This document shows positions 10,355-19,402 of a stretch of 32,453 nucleotides of DNA, piece by piece. Below the pieces are notes generated by a model. That model did no database searches and was not told where the DNA came from. It saw only the letters and a list, made by a program, of their open reading frames with translations. The stretch's first letter is position 1. Every line of letters begins with the position of its first letter. The position numbers and the translations under genes are program-made. The stretch is taken from positions 68,988 to 101,440 of the forward strand of contig JH155225.1 in the NCBI GenBank assembly GCA_000226015.1. Reading direction: 5' to 3'. This DNA is from Mnemiopsis leidyi (Eukaryota; Ctenophora; Tentaculata; Lobata; Bolinopsidae).

Positions 10355-11140
10355 TTTCACTGAAGTTCAAACGATTAACGACATTGTACAGCGTTTTAAC
10401 TACGTCTGTTTCCTATCACTTTGACATAGTACCCTCACTAAAGGCCGTATCTGTTTTCCGCTGTCGCATGAGATAGTGGAACATGTTCGCTCAATTTGTC
10501 AAACTTCACTCTACATTATTGCTGTTTGCGAATATGGCTAATTGAATTGATTTTCAGCATGCTTCTATATGGTCGTCTTTTTAGCAAAAGATTGATACAT
10601 AAAAGAGTAACGCGAATACATTTCATCAATAAGTGAAATTTATGTATCTTGAGCATTTTTAGTGCTCAGATAAAATTGTTAACAAAGCCGTCATGACGTT
10701 GTACACGCAATGGATCGTAAGCTAATTGACACTTTACTTGACGACACGATAAATTTATTGAAAAGGGTCTTGGACTTTTGACATTTTATAAGGCAAAGCT
10801 ATTTTGGCGCGAAGCGCTCTTGCTGCGCGTTTTTGTTCACGTTTTGATCTAAAGCATGTTAAAATTGCCGCTTGTTTATTGTTTTTTCTGGAGCTCAACC
10901 AAACCACTTTAGCTTACACCATTAGGCATAACCATGGTTGTTCACGCTGTTGCTTGTTCGATTATACTGTCCGTCTTAGACTATTCAATTGGACAGTGCG
11001 ACTCTCCCCTCTGGGGACTGGGACATACCTCACTCCTTATACCTCTTGTTCTTCATAGTGTACTTCAACTTTCAAGAGTTATTAAATTTTCGGTTTCTTG
11101 ATTGTTATTATTACTAACTTTATTTATACACTAGGCTAAG
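10355..11140. other. DDX21 5' flank, probable promoter and outron or 5'-UTR intron
   Basis: A weak TATA-like TTTATA near 10785-10790 is followed by an E2F-like word at 10802-10813. The right end has a perfect TACTAAC branch-point word at 11112-11118 and an ACACTAG 3' splice site ending at 11134, six bases before the DDX21 ATG. So the stretch just before the gene is very likely spliced out. The 84-codon frame at 10804-11058 starts at a non-ATG codon and has no supporting features. Confidence 0.5.
10802..10813 (+). promoter_or_regulatory. E2F-like site upstream of the DDX21-like gene
   Basis: TTTTGGCGCGAA matches the E2F/DP consensus (TTTSSCGC) closely. It lies about 12 bases after a weak TATA-like element and about 330 bases before the start codon. 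Function is inferred from the motif only. Confidence 0.4.
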
Positions 11141-13021
11141 ATGGTGAGTCTTTCCAAGAAAAGCGCTAAAACCGAACAGCCTCTCTCGGACAGTAGCACA
11201 TCAGAAAGTCCAAACAGTAGTGTTGGAGAACAGCAGAACGGGGAGGGAGCCAACCCCGGACACTTCAGCAACTTTACTCTATCTGAAGACGTCATAGCTC
11301 GTCTTCAGAAACGGGGAATAACCCACTTGTTCCCCGTTCAGGTATCCACATTTCGACCTGTCTACAAGGGTAAAGACGTCATCACACAAGCACGAACTGG
11401 GTCTGGTAAGACACTGTCCTTCTCGCTACCAATAGTGTCCCGGTTGTTGAAGAACTATGCCGGGGAGCAGATCAGAGGTAGAACACCTAAAGTCATTGTC
11501 CTAGCTCCAACCAGGGAGCTTGCAGTTCAGATATACGACGATTTCGTCTCAATTAGTGATGACAGCAAGCTAAAAATAGAACGGTTTTATGGAGGGCAAT
11601 CATACGATCCACAGGAGACAGCAATTAGACGAGGGATTGATATTTTGGTGGGGACGCCTGGTAGGATACTGGATCTTTGTGACAAAGGAAAACTGATCCT
11701 GAGCAAAGTTAATCACGTGATCTTGGACGAAGCGGACAGAATGTTGGAGATTGGTTTTAAAGAGCACATGGACAAGATTTTGGCGTATTGTACAGAAGAC
11801 AATAAGCCTCAGATGTTGTTATTTTCCGCGACCATGCCCTCTTGGGTTCAAGAAGTTGCCAGCAAATACATGAAGAAACCCAAGTCAATAAACATGGTTT
11901 CCAACCAGGCGAACAAAACGTCAGTCACCGTTAACCACTTAGCAATCCGGTGTATGTGGCAGAACAGAAACGACATTATTGGTGACATTGTACAGCAATA
12001 CAGTGGTAGACACGGCCGAGCAATCGTTTTTACCCAAACCAAAGTTCAAGCTAACGAGCTGTCTGTTTCTACCTCCATCAACATGGAAGCTCAAGTCCTC
12101 CATGGAGACATTCCCCAGAACCAGCGTGAACTCCGACTACAAGGGTTCAGAGATGGTAAGTTCCAATGTCTCGTAGCTACAGACGTGGCTGCTAGAGGTC
12201 TAGATATCCCCGAAATAGACCTGGTTATTCAGTGCGAGCCTCCTAAAGACGTGGACTCCTACATCCACAGATCGGGGAGAACTGGGCGAGCTGGCAGGTC
12301 AGGTACGTGTGTGTGTCTGTACAACGCTCGGCAGGAGATGGCTCTCAAAGAGGTGGAGAGGAGAGCTGGTATCAAGTTCCAGAGAGTAACACCACCACAA
12401 CCTCACCAGCTGGTCCAAGCTGCTGTCAGTGATGCTCAGCGGTGTCTGGATGAGATACCATCCAAAGTTCTACCTTCTTTCAAGAAATACGCTAAAGAAA
12501 TGTTGGAGAATCGTCCGGCTGTAGATATTGTAGCTGCAGCTCTCAGCTACATATCCGGGTTGACTGAGATTAAGAAGAGGTCACTGTTGTCATCCATGGA
12601 CGGATTTACCGCTTATCAAATGTCCAACACGTTCGAAGTCCGGTCACCATACTATTTCTGGAATGCGTTGGAAACAGGTCTTGGTGCTACATTTAGAGAA
12701 GATGTCAAGTTCATGAAGCTAACAAAGGATAAAATGGGGTGTGTAATAGATGTTCCCTCCAAATACGAGGAGTTTATCGAAGACACATGGGTCGATACCA
12801 ACAAAGTAAAACTCTACAAAATGACAGAGTTGCCTGAGCTGGAAGACTATGATCCCAGGAGGCAGTACGGCGGTGGAAATAATAACCGTAACAACAATTA
12901 CAACAACCGGTCAAATGGTCAGTGGAACAATGGGGGAAACAGGGGATATGGAGGTGGTTTTAAAAGGAAATCTGATTTCGGAAATAGCAATGGATATGGG
13001 GCCAAAAGGACTAAATATTGA
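11141..13021 (+). CDS. DDX21: DDX21/DDX50-type nucleolar RNA helicase
   Basis: DEAD-box RNA helicase of the DDX21/DDX50 (Gu) family, which acts in the nucleolus in Pol I transcription and pre-rRNA processing. At 626 residues it shows all core motifs: Q-motif region (about 42-70), motif I ARTGSGKT (84-91), PTRELA (123-128), GTPGR (171-175), DEAD (196-199), SAT (229-231), VATDVAARGLDIPEI (345-359) and HRSGRTGR (376-383). The family-defining GUCT domain follows (about 458-555). The C-terminal tail (575-626) is rich in Asn, Gly and Arg instead of the FRGQR repeats of vertebrates. The start ATG lies 6 bases after a 3' splice site with a TACTAAC branch point, so translation must begin here. The coding region is intronless. 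The UBF-like gene follows 395 bases downstream on the same strand. Confidence 0.95.
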   Translation: MVSLSKKSAKTEQPLSDSSTSESPNSSVGEQQNGEGANPGHFSNFTLSEDVIARLQKRGITHLFPVQVSTFRPVYKGKDVITQARTGSGKTLSFSLPIVSRLLKNYAGEQIRGRTPKVIVLAPTRELAVQIYDDFVSISDDSKLKIERFYGGQSYDPQETAIRRGIDILVGTPGRILDLCDKGKLILSKVNHVILDEADRMLEIGFKEHMDKILAYCTEDNKPQMLLFSATMPSWVQEVASKYMKKPKSINMVSNQANKTSVTVNHLAIRCMWQNRNDIIGDIVQQYSGRHGRAIVFTQTKVQANELSVSTSINMEAQVLHGDIPQNQRELRLQGFRDGKFQCLVATDVAARGLDIPEIDLVIQCEPPKDVDSYIHRSGRTGRAGRSGTCVCLYNARQEMALKEVERRAGIKFQRVTPPQPHQLVQAAVSDAQRCLDEIPSKVLPSFKKYAKEMLENRPAVDIVAAALSYISGLTEIKKRSLLSSMDGFTAYQMSNTFEVRSPYYFWNALETGLGATFREDVKFMKLTKDKMGCVIDVPSKYEEFIEDTWVDTNKVKLYKMTELPELEDYDPRRQYGGGNNNRNNNYNNRSNGQWNNGGNRGYGGGFKRKSDFGNSNGYGAKRTKY

Positions 13022-13415
13022 CTGTTTTCTTAGGATTTCTTTTTAGGTTTAATTCTAGCTAAATTAACATAACGTCTCACTTCTAACAGAGCGCTTGCTA
13101 GGTTTCTACCATATGAAAGGATGTATTATAAGGGAATTTTCGTTGAGTGATGTAAGAAATTGTCTTGTATCAGATCTGATATGACTCTGAACTTTTAACC
13201 ATTGAATTCTGCTGTTAAGTTATTCTCATTTTACTTCTGCAAAATTCGTAGTCCTTCATTGAGTTTCGTCCAAATTAATTCAATCTTAATTAAGTTAAAT
13301 GTCTTATTTAATGCTTATTTTTTCAATACGATAGAAGGCTGTGCAATAAGTGTAATTTTCGACGTTCTTGGTATATAAATAAACATTTAACAAATTTAAA
13401 TATCTATTGTAGACG
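13022..13415. other. Short intergenic spacer DDX21 to UBF-like
   Basis: AT-rich 394-base spacer with no AATAAA close behind the DDX21 stop. It ends in TATTGTAG (base 13412), a 3' splice site 3 bases before the next ATG. The spacer would suit either an ordinary intergenic region or an intercistronic region processed by trans-splicing. Confidence 0.5.
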
Positions 13416-15043
13416 ATGGTGAACGAGGAAGTAATCAAAAAGAAAAAGAAAAAGAAGAAGCGACAAAGTGATGTTGCTGGATTAGACATGTCTGTGAGCG
13501 AAAAACTAAAAAGAAGAAGAAGGTTGCTAAGAAACTCGAAGATGGTGAAAAAGAAGAAGAAAAGGAAGAAGAGTTTGAAGAACTCAACCATGATTTTTGA
13601 TCCTCCTGAAGCTGAGCCAGTGCTAGACTCTCAAGAGGATCCCGTCGTTGTTGAATCGGACCAGGAGTTGTTTGGGTCCCAGTCACCCGCATTTAGCCCC
13701 ATCAAGTCTCAGGAGAGTCCCATTAAGGCACTCGATAGTCCTAAAAAGTTTAGCAAAAGTCCCATCAAAAGTCAGGAGTCTAGTCCAGGAACGCCGAGCA
13801 AACAAAACCCTCAAAACGGTGTCAGTGAAGATGAAACCGACGTGGAACCAGACGTATCCCCTGCACAGGTGACGCCGGTAAAACGTTCGCCTGCCGATAG
13901 ACCCTCCCCCATTATAAAGTTCGCCAAAAAGACAAAAATCGTCAGTGATGTGTAAGTAGTGGTCAACCGAATAGTAAATACGGTTTTTATGATGTTATCA
14001 TATAATTATAGGTACTTTCCTTCTTATTCTGCTTTGTACTTTGTTTGTCCTAACTTGAAAACAATTTGTAGAGCTCTTTTCTTTTCCAGGCAGAAAGTAA
14101 AAAACGAGAAATCATCCTTTAAGAGACGAAAAGTAGATCACGAAAGTGATGCCTCCGGAGCAGAGGAGGATGACAAAATTACTCCCCTTCCCTCTAAGGG
14201 TAAGCTTGACTTAATCATCTATGAGATTACATCTCTAGGGAAACGAACTTTGGTCCATTGAACGTAGCTTAACGAGCCAAAATCCTGTGCATATTGAAAA
14301 TTTACTGTTAACCGGTTTCGCCACTTTCAGATACTGCTGAGTACGAAGTAGCGCCTTTGAGTGACCCTCTAATCAGCCAGGCCGACCAAGATCGCCGAGA
14401 TCTAACTTTACTGGTACAAATTAAGGAAAGGTTTCCAGGGTCCCAGGTTGAGGACATAAACTGGAACAACTTGTTTGTTTTCAACATGAAACCCGACGAA
14501 ATGGCATCAAGATACGAGCTCTTACTGAAGAATATTCCCCGTATGAAAAACAATAGTACGCTCGTCGACGAGGCGTTAGTTTCATTTTGTCACGCCAAAG
14601 TCAGAGATTTACCGTCTTCCAAAATGAGTTTTGCACCTGGTAGTGCCAGTGCCGTGGTTCCCGGTAACCATTCTTCCAAGAAAAAACTGAACGCTTTCTC
14701 ACTGTTCTCGTCCACGTTTGATCTGAGAAAGGTCTCGCGCGAAGAAATAAGAGAGCAATGGGAGGGACTGGAAAAGTCCGAGAAGGCTCGACTAAAGAAA
14801 GAAGCACGGATCCTTAACAACATCCACGGCATAACTGGTGGGCTCAAAACCAAAACAAAACCTCGTGCCCTTTCAGCATACCAGGTGTTTTCGAAAGAGC
14901 ACATGAACTTGGGAATGAAGATGACAGAAGTCGGGGCTAAGTGGAAGAGTTTGGAGGAAAGTCAGAGGAAGGAGTATCAGACGATAGCTGATGAGACTAA
15001 TCGTGAACGCACAGCCAGTGCGAATGAGCAATCATCACCTTGA
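13416..15043 (+). CDS. UBF-like HMG-box protein (Pol I upstream binding factor type), 3 exons
   Basis: Exons 13416-13951, 14090-14199 and 14331-15043 join in frame with GT/AG introns of 138 and 131 bases, giving 452 residues. Residues 1-55 hold several Lys/Arg-rich blocks fit for nuclear or nucleolar targeting. Residues 85-165 carry a cluster of proline-directed sites (SPIK three times, SPKK, TPSK, TPVK). Residues about 236-305 resemble the N-terminal dimerisation region of UBF (DLTLLVQIKERFP, then INWNNL). Two HMG boxes follow: a divergent one at about 332-382 (LNAFSLF, EQWEGLEKSEKARL) and a clearer one at about 388-442 (KPRALSAYQVFSKEH, AKWKSLEESQRKEY). Vertebrate UBF has about six boxes and an acidic tail; neither is present here. 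DDX21, another Pol I factor, lies directly upstream. The UBF assignment is inferred from domain order and could instead be another nucleolar HMG protein. Confidence 0.72.
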
Positions 15044-15657
15044 AGTTTTGGTTCAATGTGTTTTAAATTATTACCAATTTATTTTATGAAATATCTTAGT
15101 TATTTTGGGAAGTTGGGCGGATATACGGAAACTTCAGCTCTTCCTATTCGTCAAATATCCCTTATTTTAAACCCTTTTTTATTGGGACATCTGTTTAAGG
15201 ATTTGATTTTTAAGTAATTTTAATATTATTTATGGCAAATTTTTGGAATCTGTTATAAAAGTCAAACATTGTTCGCTGAAAGGATAACGAAGTAAGGAAC
15301 TACAGTCATTACAATTGGTTAGTGTCTAGTGTCACCCAACTCATTAACGAGCTGTAGTAATGGAGAAAGTAATATGTAGGTATCTTCTCAGATATTATGA
15401 ACTTTTAACAGAATCTGCTATGGAGTGAAGTTTAACTCGTCCGGTTTTTCTTTTAAATTTTTACAACTGCTGACTGACAAACCAATAAAAGTGTTTCTTA
15501 AAAACGTATTTCTATTTGCATTATAATATTCTTGATTTCTTTAACAAAATATAGTTTAGACGCGTCAAAACTACAATCGTGACCTTTAAATTTTATATCA
15601 GGCTAAAACTGTTTTGTTTAATAAATAAATTGATTAACGAATTCTATCTCACAGATT
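15044..15657. other. UBF-like 3' flank
   Basis: AT-rich with no coding frame. It contains AATAAA at 15484-15489 and another near 15620. It ends in CTATCTCACAG at 15654, a 3' splice site 3 bases before the next ATG. Confidence 0.5.
15484..15489 (+). terminator. AATAAA, candidate polyadenylation signal of the UBF-like gene
   Basis: Canonical hexamer 441 bases after the stop codon and about 170 bases before the next start, followed by GTGTTTCTT, a GT-rich element typical downstream of cleavage sites. Confidence 0.45.
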
Positions 15658-16143
15658 ATGTCATTATTACGAAGACTGGCTATAGATAATCGAATAACAA
15701 CTTTACTCACTCCTTGCTGTCAGATTCACTCTTCCCTTCCTGTCTTTGCCAAGAAGAAATAGTAAGTATATATAAACTTTGGAAGTTTTTGGACCAATAA
15801 GAATTTAGGTGCCACCAATTAGAAAAAAAAATCTTTCCCATGATAAATATAACCACGTCCAACTAATGCCATCTTAGGTAAATGTCCGAAATTGTCCCTA
15901 AGGGTTTTCCTAGTTTCCTACCACGCTATTATTGGGATTATAGGTATTATTTTCAGTGATGGAAAGCTACACAAGTCGCAGATGAAGCGAGAACGTCGTA
16001 TCCTCCAGCTGATGAGGTATCAACAGAAGCTGATAACTCAATCTGCCGCTATGTTGGGGGACCCTCAAGCCCCAACAGAGGAGGACTCTATAATTCTGTC
16101 TAACACTCAGGAAGTCAAGTCTAAGAGGAAGGCTGGAATGTGA
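15658..16143 (+). CDS. Small putative mitochondrial protein, 2 exons, unrecognised
   Basis: Exon 1 15658-15761 ends at AAATA before GTAAGT, and exon 2 15957-16143 follows TTATTTTCAG. The phases fit (a split Tyr codon) and the product is 96 residues. The N-terminus MSLLRRLAIDNRITTLL with a following CQIHSSLPVFAKKK has Arg, no acidic residue except one Asp, and an IHSS-type end, which looks like a mitochondrial presequence. The mature part is strongly basic and helical (QMKRERRILQLMRYQQKL) with a short acidic stretch near EEDS. Size, presequence and basicity resemble a small mitoribosomal protein or assembly factor, but I cannot name the family. The next gene (MRPS24) has a similar presequence and lies downstream on the same strand. 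Without the splice the exon 2 frame would lack the presequence, so the two-exon model is preferred. Confidence 0.6.
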
Positions 16144-16546
16144 GGCGTGTTAGAGGGATAATTCAGTCTCCTGGTTGGCTAAGTTTTTTTAGCATACAAA
16201 CGTTAGTTAAACAGTGATCTGACGGTTGTTTAACGTATTGAAGAAGTTTTGAGTTAAAGACAGTTTCTTGTACTGGGATACTAAAAAAATACTGTAACAA
16301 TTTCAATCATTATAAAGAATGATTGTATTGTAGTCATATAGTTTATTTGAGTAGAGATCCTATCTCATTAGTTACAATCGTCGTTCATGATCAATCTTCC
16401 AACAGTCAAATTTTAAGTCCAGTTCAGTCTAATTTATTCTCGAATGAATTAATAAGTTGATTTCATACGATTTGTATTTCATTTTGATATCATGATTCAT
16501 CAGGTGAGTAATTACTGAGACTTTCTATATATTAAATAAGCTTAGA
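16144..16546. other. Spacer before MRPS24
   Basis: AT-rich with no coding frame and no canonical AATAAA close to the preceding stop. TATTAAATAAG ending at 16540 is a weak 3' splice-like site six bases before the proposed MRPS24 ATG. Confidence 0.4.
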
Positions 16547-17963
16547 ATGAAGACTACATACTTCATACCTGTGTCTAAAAGGAAATACTACCCAATATCA
16601 CTAGGAGTTAGAATGTTAGGAGGTAGACTGATATCCAGAGTTTCTCCCTTCTGTCCATGTCTTCTCCGTCGTGATCTTCACTTTACATCCACCCTAAATG
16701 CTAAGCAGAAATTGTAAGTTTGAAGTGATATGTTGTGATATTGATATTTTCTCAAATTAAGTTCGTTTGTTGAAAAATAACTTCCATCTTCACACAAAAA
16801 TCGCAAGAAATAAGATGAATGTACATGGGGTTGTAGCAATTTTTCCAGTTTTTCCATTTTCCCATAAGTTTTGAAAAACAAACATGACAGTACCTTTACC
16901 GCCCAGCATAACGCCGATGAGAGAAAGACGAGACATTCCAGAGCCGGAACACACTAACACGTACGCAGGAGCGGTCTATGTGGAAAGCCTGTTTGACGAT
17001 CTTGTCATGAACATGAACGATCAGAGCTATGTCCATGAGGGAGACAGGTTGGTATGGGATAACCAGGAATGTAGTTTTGTTGTTGTATGTTTGGGGGAGG
17101 AGATACGGTAAATAGATAGGTATCGTTTGTCTTGAAGGTAGATATATGCAGTATATAGAGAACGGTATTCGTGGGGAAGCGTCTCAAATTTTCAATGATA
17201 AAACACCTTTTTTCTCAAAATTTATTGGCTCTGCCTTAGTTCTGGGTAGTGAAATACTCTCAAATGGTCCAATGGGCACAGATCGACCTCCAAAAACAAA
17301 GGTAGAAGAATTACATTTAGAGAAACGGGGTTTGAAATTTGAGACACCTCCCCACGAATACCGTTCTCTATTAACGAAGCGTTGCATTATTTTCTAATTC
17401 AACCAAAATTTTAGTTGCACTAAATCTCGTTAAGATAACGTCTGTTTTCAGGACAATAGATGACTTGATGATCAGGCGGTTTATGAATAGCGTCTTCTCA
17501 AACACTCGAGCATCACATGCACCCAGAAAGGCGACCTACAAAAACGTAATCATCAAACGACGCCTTAACCACATAGACATTTACCTTTTCATAGGTTTGT
17601 AAGATAATATGTCATATGGCGTTTGTGCACGTTTTTAGCAAATCTGATTTAAACATTTCGCACCATTTCCAGTCTTTCGACACCAATAATGTAACGTGTG
17701 CTTTTGAAACTTGAACTATAAAATCGCTAAGTTGTAGAACCGCGATTTACATCACATTCACATAACAAACAGACCAGTTCGCTCTACAAAACAAGCGTCC
17801 GGAAGTAGAGTTTCTGACGGCGTTTAGCGAACGGATACTATCGGAGATGTTTGGATCTATTGTCGAGATACACTCCCTGCCCTTCAACGCTGCTCTAGAT
17901 ACCTTCAAGAACAGGAACAGGAAGGAAGAGATGGGACTAGATTGGACCCCAAACTCCGTGTAG
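16547..17963 (+). CDS. MRPS24: Mitochondrial ribosomal protein uS3m (MRPS24), 4 exons
   Basis: Small-subunit mitoribosomal protein. The best-supported exons are 16891-17047, 17452-17594 and 17773-17963; these three join in phase. The diagnostic part is RTIDDLMIRRFMNSVF followed by KNVIIKRRLNHIDIY, matching the MRPS24 pattern RTVEDVFLRKFM then VLKRRGNQLEI. The last exon (FLTAFSERILSEMF) matches the FLVGYSETLLSYFY region. An upstream exon 16547-16713 encodes a presequence-like stretch (in-frame Met also at 16613; RRDLHFTSTLNAKQK) that resembles the MRPS24 leader. However, its GT donor at 16714 leaves two bases while exon 16891 needs one, so either a microexon is missed or there is a one-base error. 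An ATG at 16698 would be in phase but gives only a 5-codon leader. Intron 2 holds a 211-bp MITE. The C-terminus is longer than in vertebrates. Confidence 0.75.
17158..17368. mobile_element. 211-bp MITE with long terminal inverted repeats and TA duplication
   Basis: Terminal inverted repeats start GAGAACGGTATTCGTGGGG at 17158 and, in reverse complement, end at 17368. They match over about 35 bp with 2 mismatches. A TA dinucleotide flanks both sides (17156-17157 and 17369-17370), as expected for Tc1/mariner-type insertion. No transposase is encoded; the overlapping open frames on both strands are a product of the palindromic ends. It sits inside an MRPS24 intron. Confidence 0.88.
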
Positions 17964-18183
17964 TGGAGGTATGTTCTGTGTCGTGTACTGGGAGTGTGTC
18001 GTTAGTCAGGCTGCTTTGAAACGTGCTGATTCTTGAAGATTTTGTTACTTAACCTCGTAACATAATCTGTTAAACTACCGTTATTTACTGACTTCTGTTC
18101 TGATACTATTCTTATTGAGGCGTGTTTTCTATTCCTGATTTGAAATATCGGATTAACAACGTATAAATATTTGAATGTTCGTA

Positions 18184-18717
18184 GAGAATACAAAATTGCC
18201 CCAAATATGTCAAGACAGGTAGTTTTAAGGATAAAGTTAGCAGATGTCGCAAATTCGGAAGAGATGTCTCAATATAGGTTAAATTTAAGGCACCCCTTAA
18301 CGTTGCAAAATCAGCCCCTTTGAATGTACTGAAAGGTTTCTGAGACTACCTTGAGTCTGAAACCCAAATAAATTTGCGACCAATCTTTAAGTGTATACTT
18401 TTACTCCTTAAAGCACTTAATTTAGCACACGTTTAAAGATAAGATGTTTAGTCAGCTATAGTAGACTTTGATGAGGAGAAATTCAAACAAAAGCATTGGT
18501 TAGTTTACATGCGGCCTTACTCCAACCGGGCATTTGTTTACGCTCCCATTCTATTGATTTCAACATTTAAAACCTAAGCCTAATGCCACAAGGCCTGGAA
18601 TCAAAACTACTTTGCGACATCTCCTGTAAATTTGCGACACGTCTTAAGTGTTAACCGTACCGTTAAAATCGTGTGTGGAAAACAAATTTGAGACACTGCC
18701 CCGCGTTAATCGTTCTC
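18184..18717. mobile_element. Possible larger relative of the MITE, about 534 bp
   Basis: The right end (18685-18717) reads AAATTTGAGACACTGCCCC and then CGTTCTC, clearly related to the right terminus of the element at 17158-17368, and is followed by TA. The left end at 18184 begins GAGAATA after TA and has GCCCC, a weaker match. The interior repeats TTTGCGAC-type words at least four times (around 18247, 18373, 18611 and 18631). No coding capacity is seen. The left boundary is less certain than the right. Confidence 0.55.
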
Positions 18718-19402
18718 TATTAGTTTATGTACATTATACAGTGGATCAGAAGGCCGTCTTCCCTTTAACCGCGGTTCATCAAGTACTACTACAGTCATAC
18801 ACAAAAATTGTTTTTTACATCTTTACCTGTAATTCATAGTTCTTGTTTGAACTACCGAACTCTGTTCCAGAACATTTTTATTTGTGAGATGATTGATGTA
18901 GTCGAACGTTCGTACACATCAAGGGATATCACGATCAATCTGACCAATGAATTGTGCCCTGTGACAGCCTTCGCTTTTCCTGATAGCAGCCATCATGAAA
19001 ATTGTATCTTTACAGTATAACAATCAGACCACAAATTTCTCTGCTTCATCATTGTATAGCTTCCGGGTAATTTCATAGTTTGGCTCTGTTATTATGTGTC
19101 ATGCTTGTCGGCTATCATTACTGTTAGTGTTATTTTTTTGCTGTAATTTTCACGCCTTCTAGCTTTAAGAATATAGCGTTATTCTTATTGTTAAATCACA
19201 CAAATATTTTAAAACTTGAAAGTCAACCCGCTTATTGGTAATAATTCTCGTTATCAGTTATATAAGGTTTAAGTATAACATTTCCATGAAGTCATGTGTC
19301 AGCTGAGTAAACAAATTAATAGCACACACAAACATAAGATAGAATATAGAGTTAGAAAATCATTTGTTGACACTTCATTTTAACCTGTTCAGCTCGAGAG
19401 AA
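18718..19402. other. Intergenic upstream of carotenoid oxygenase
   Basis: No supported gene; short frames at 18648-18839 and 18808-19020 do not look like protein. The end, ATTTTAACCTGTTCAG (to base 19392), is a good pyrimidine-rich 3' splice site 10 bases before the oxygenase ATG. Confidence 0.5.

Noticed and set aside
10804..11058. 84-codon frame with a hydrophobic segment upstream of DDX21
   Set aside because: Non-ATG opening, and the region lies in a probable promoter and intron/outron ending at the 11134 splice site.
13304..13692. Phe/Ser-rich minus-strand frames
   Set aside because: Antisense shadows of the Lys-rich N-terminus of the UBF-like protein.
17146..17397. Overlapping plus and minus frames of 67-83 codons
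   Set aside because: Both are explained by the inverted repeats of the 211-bp MITE.
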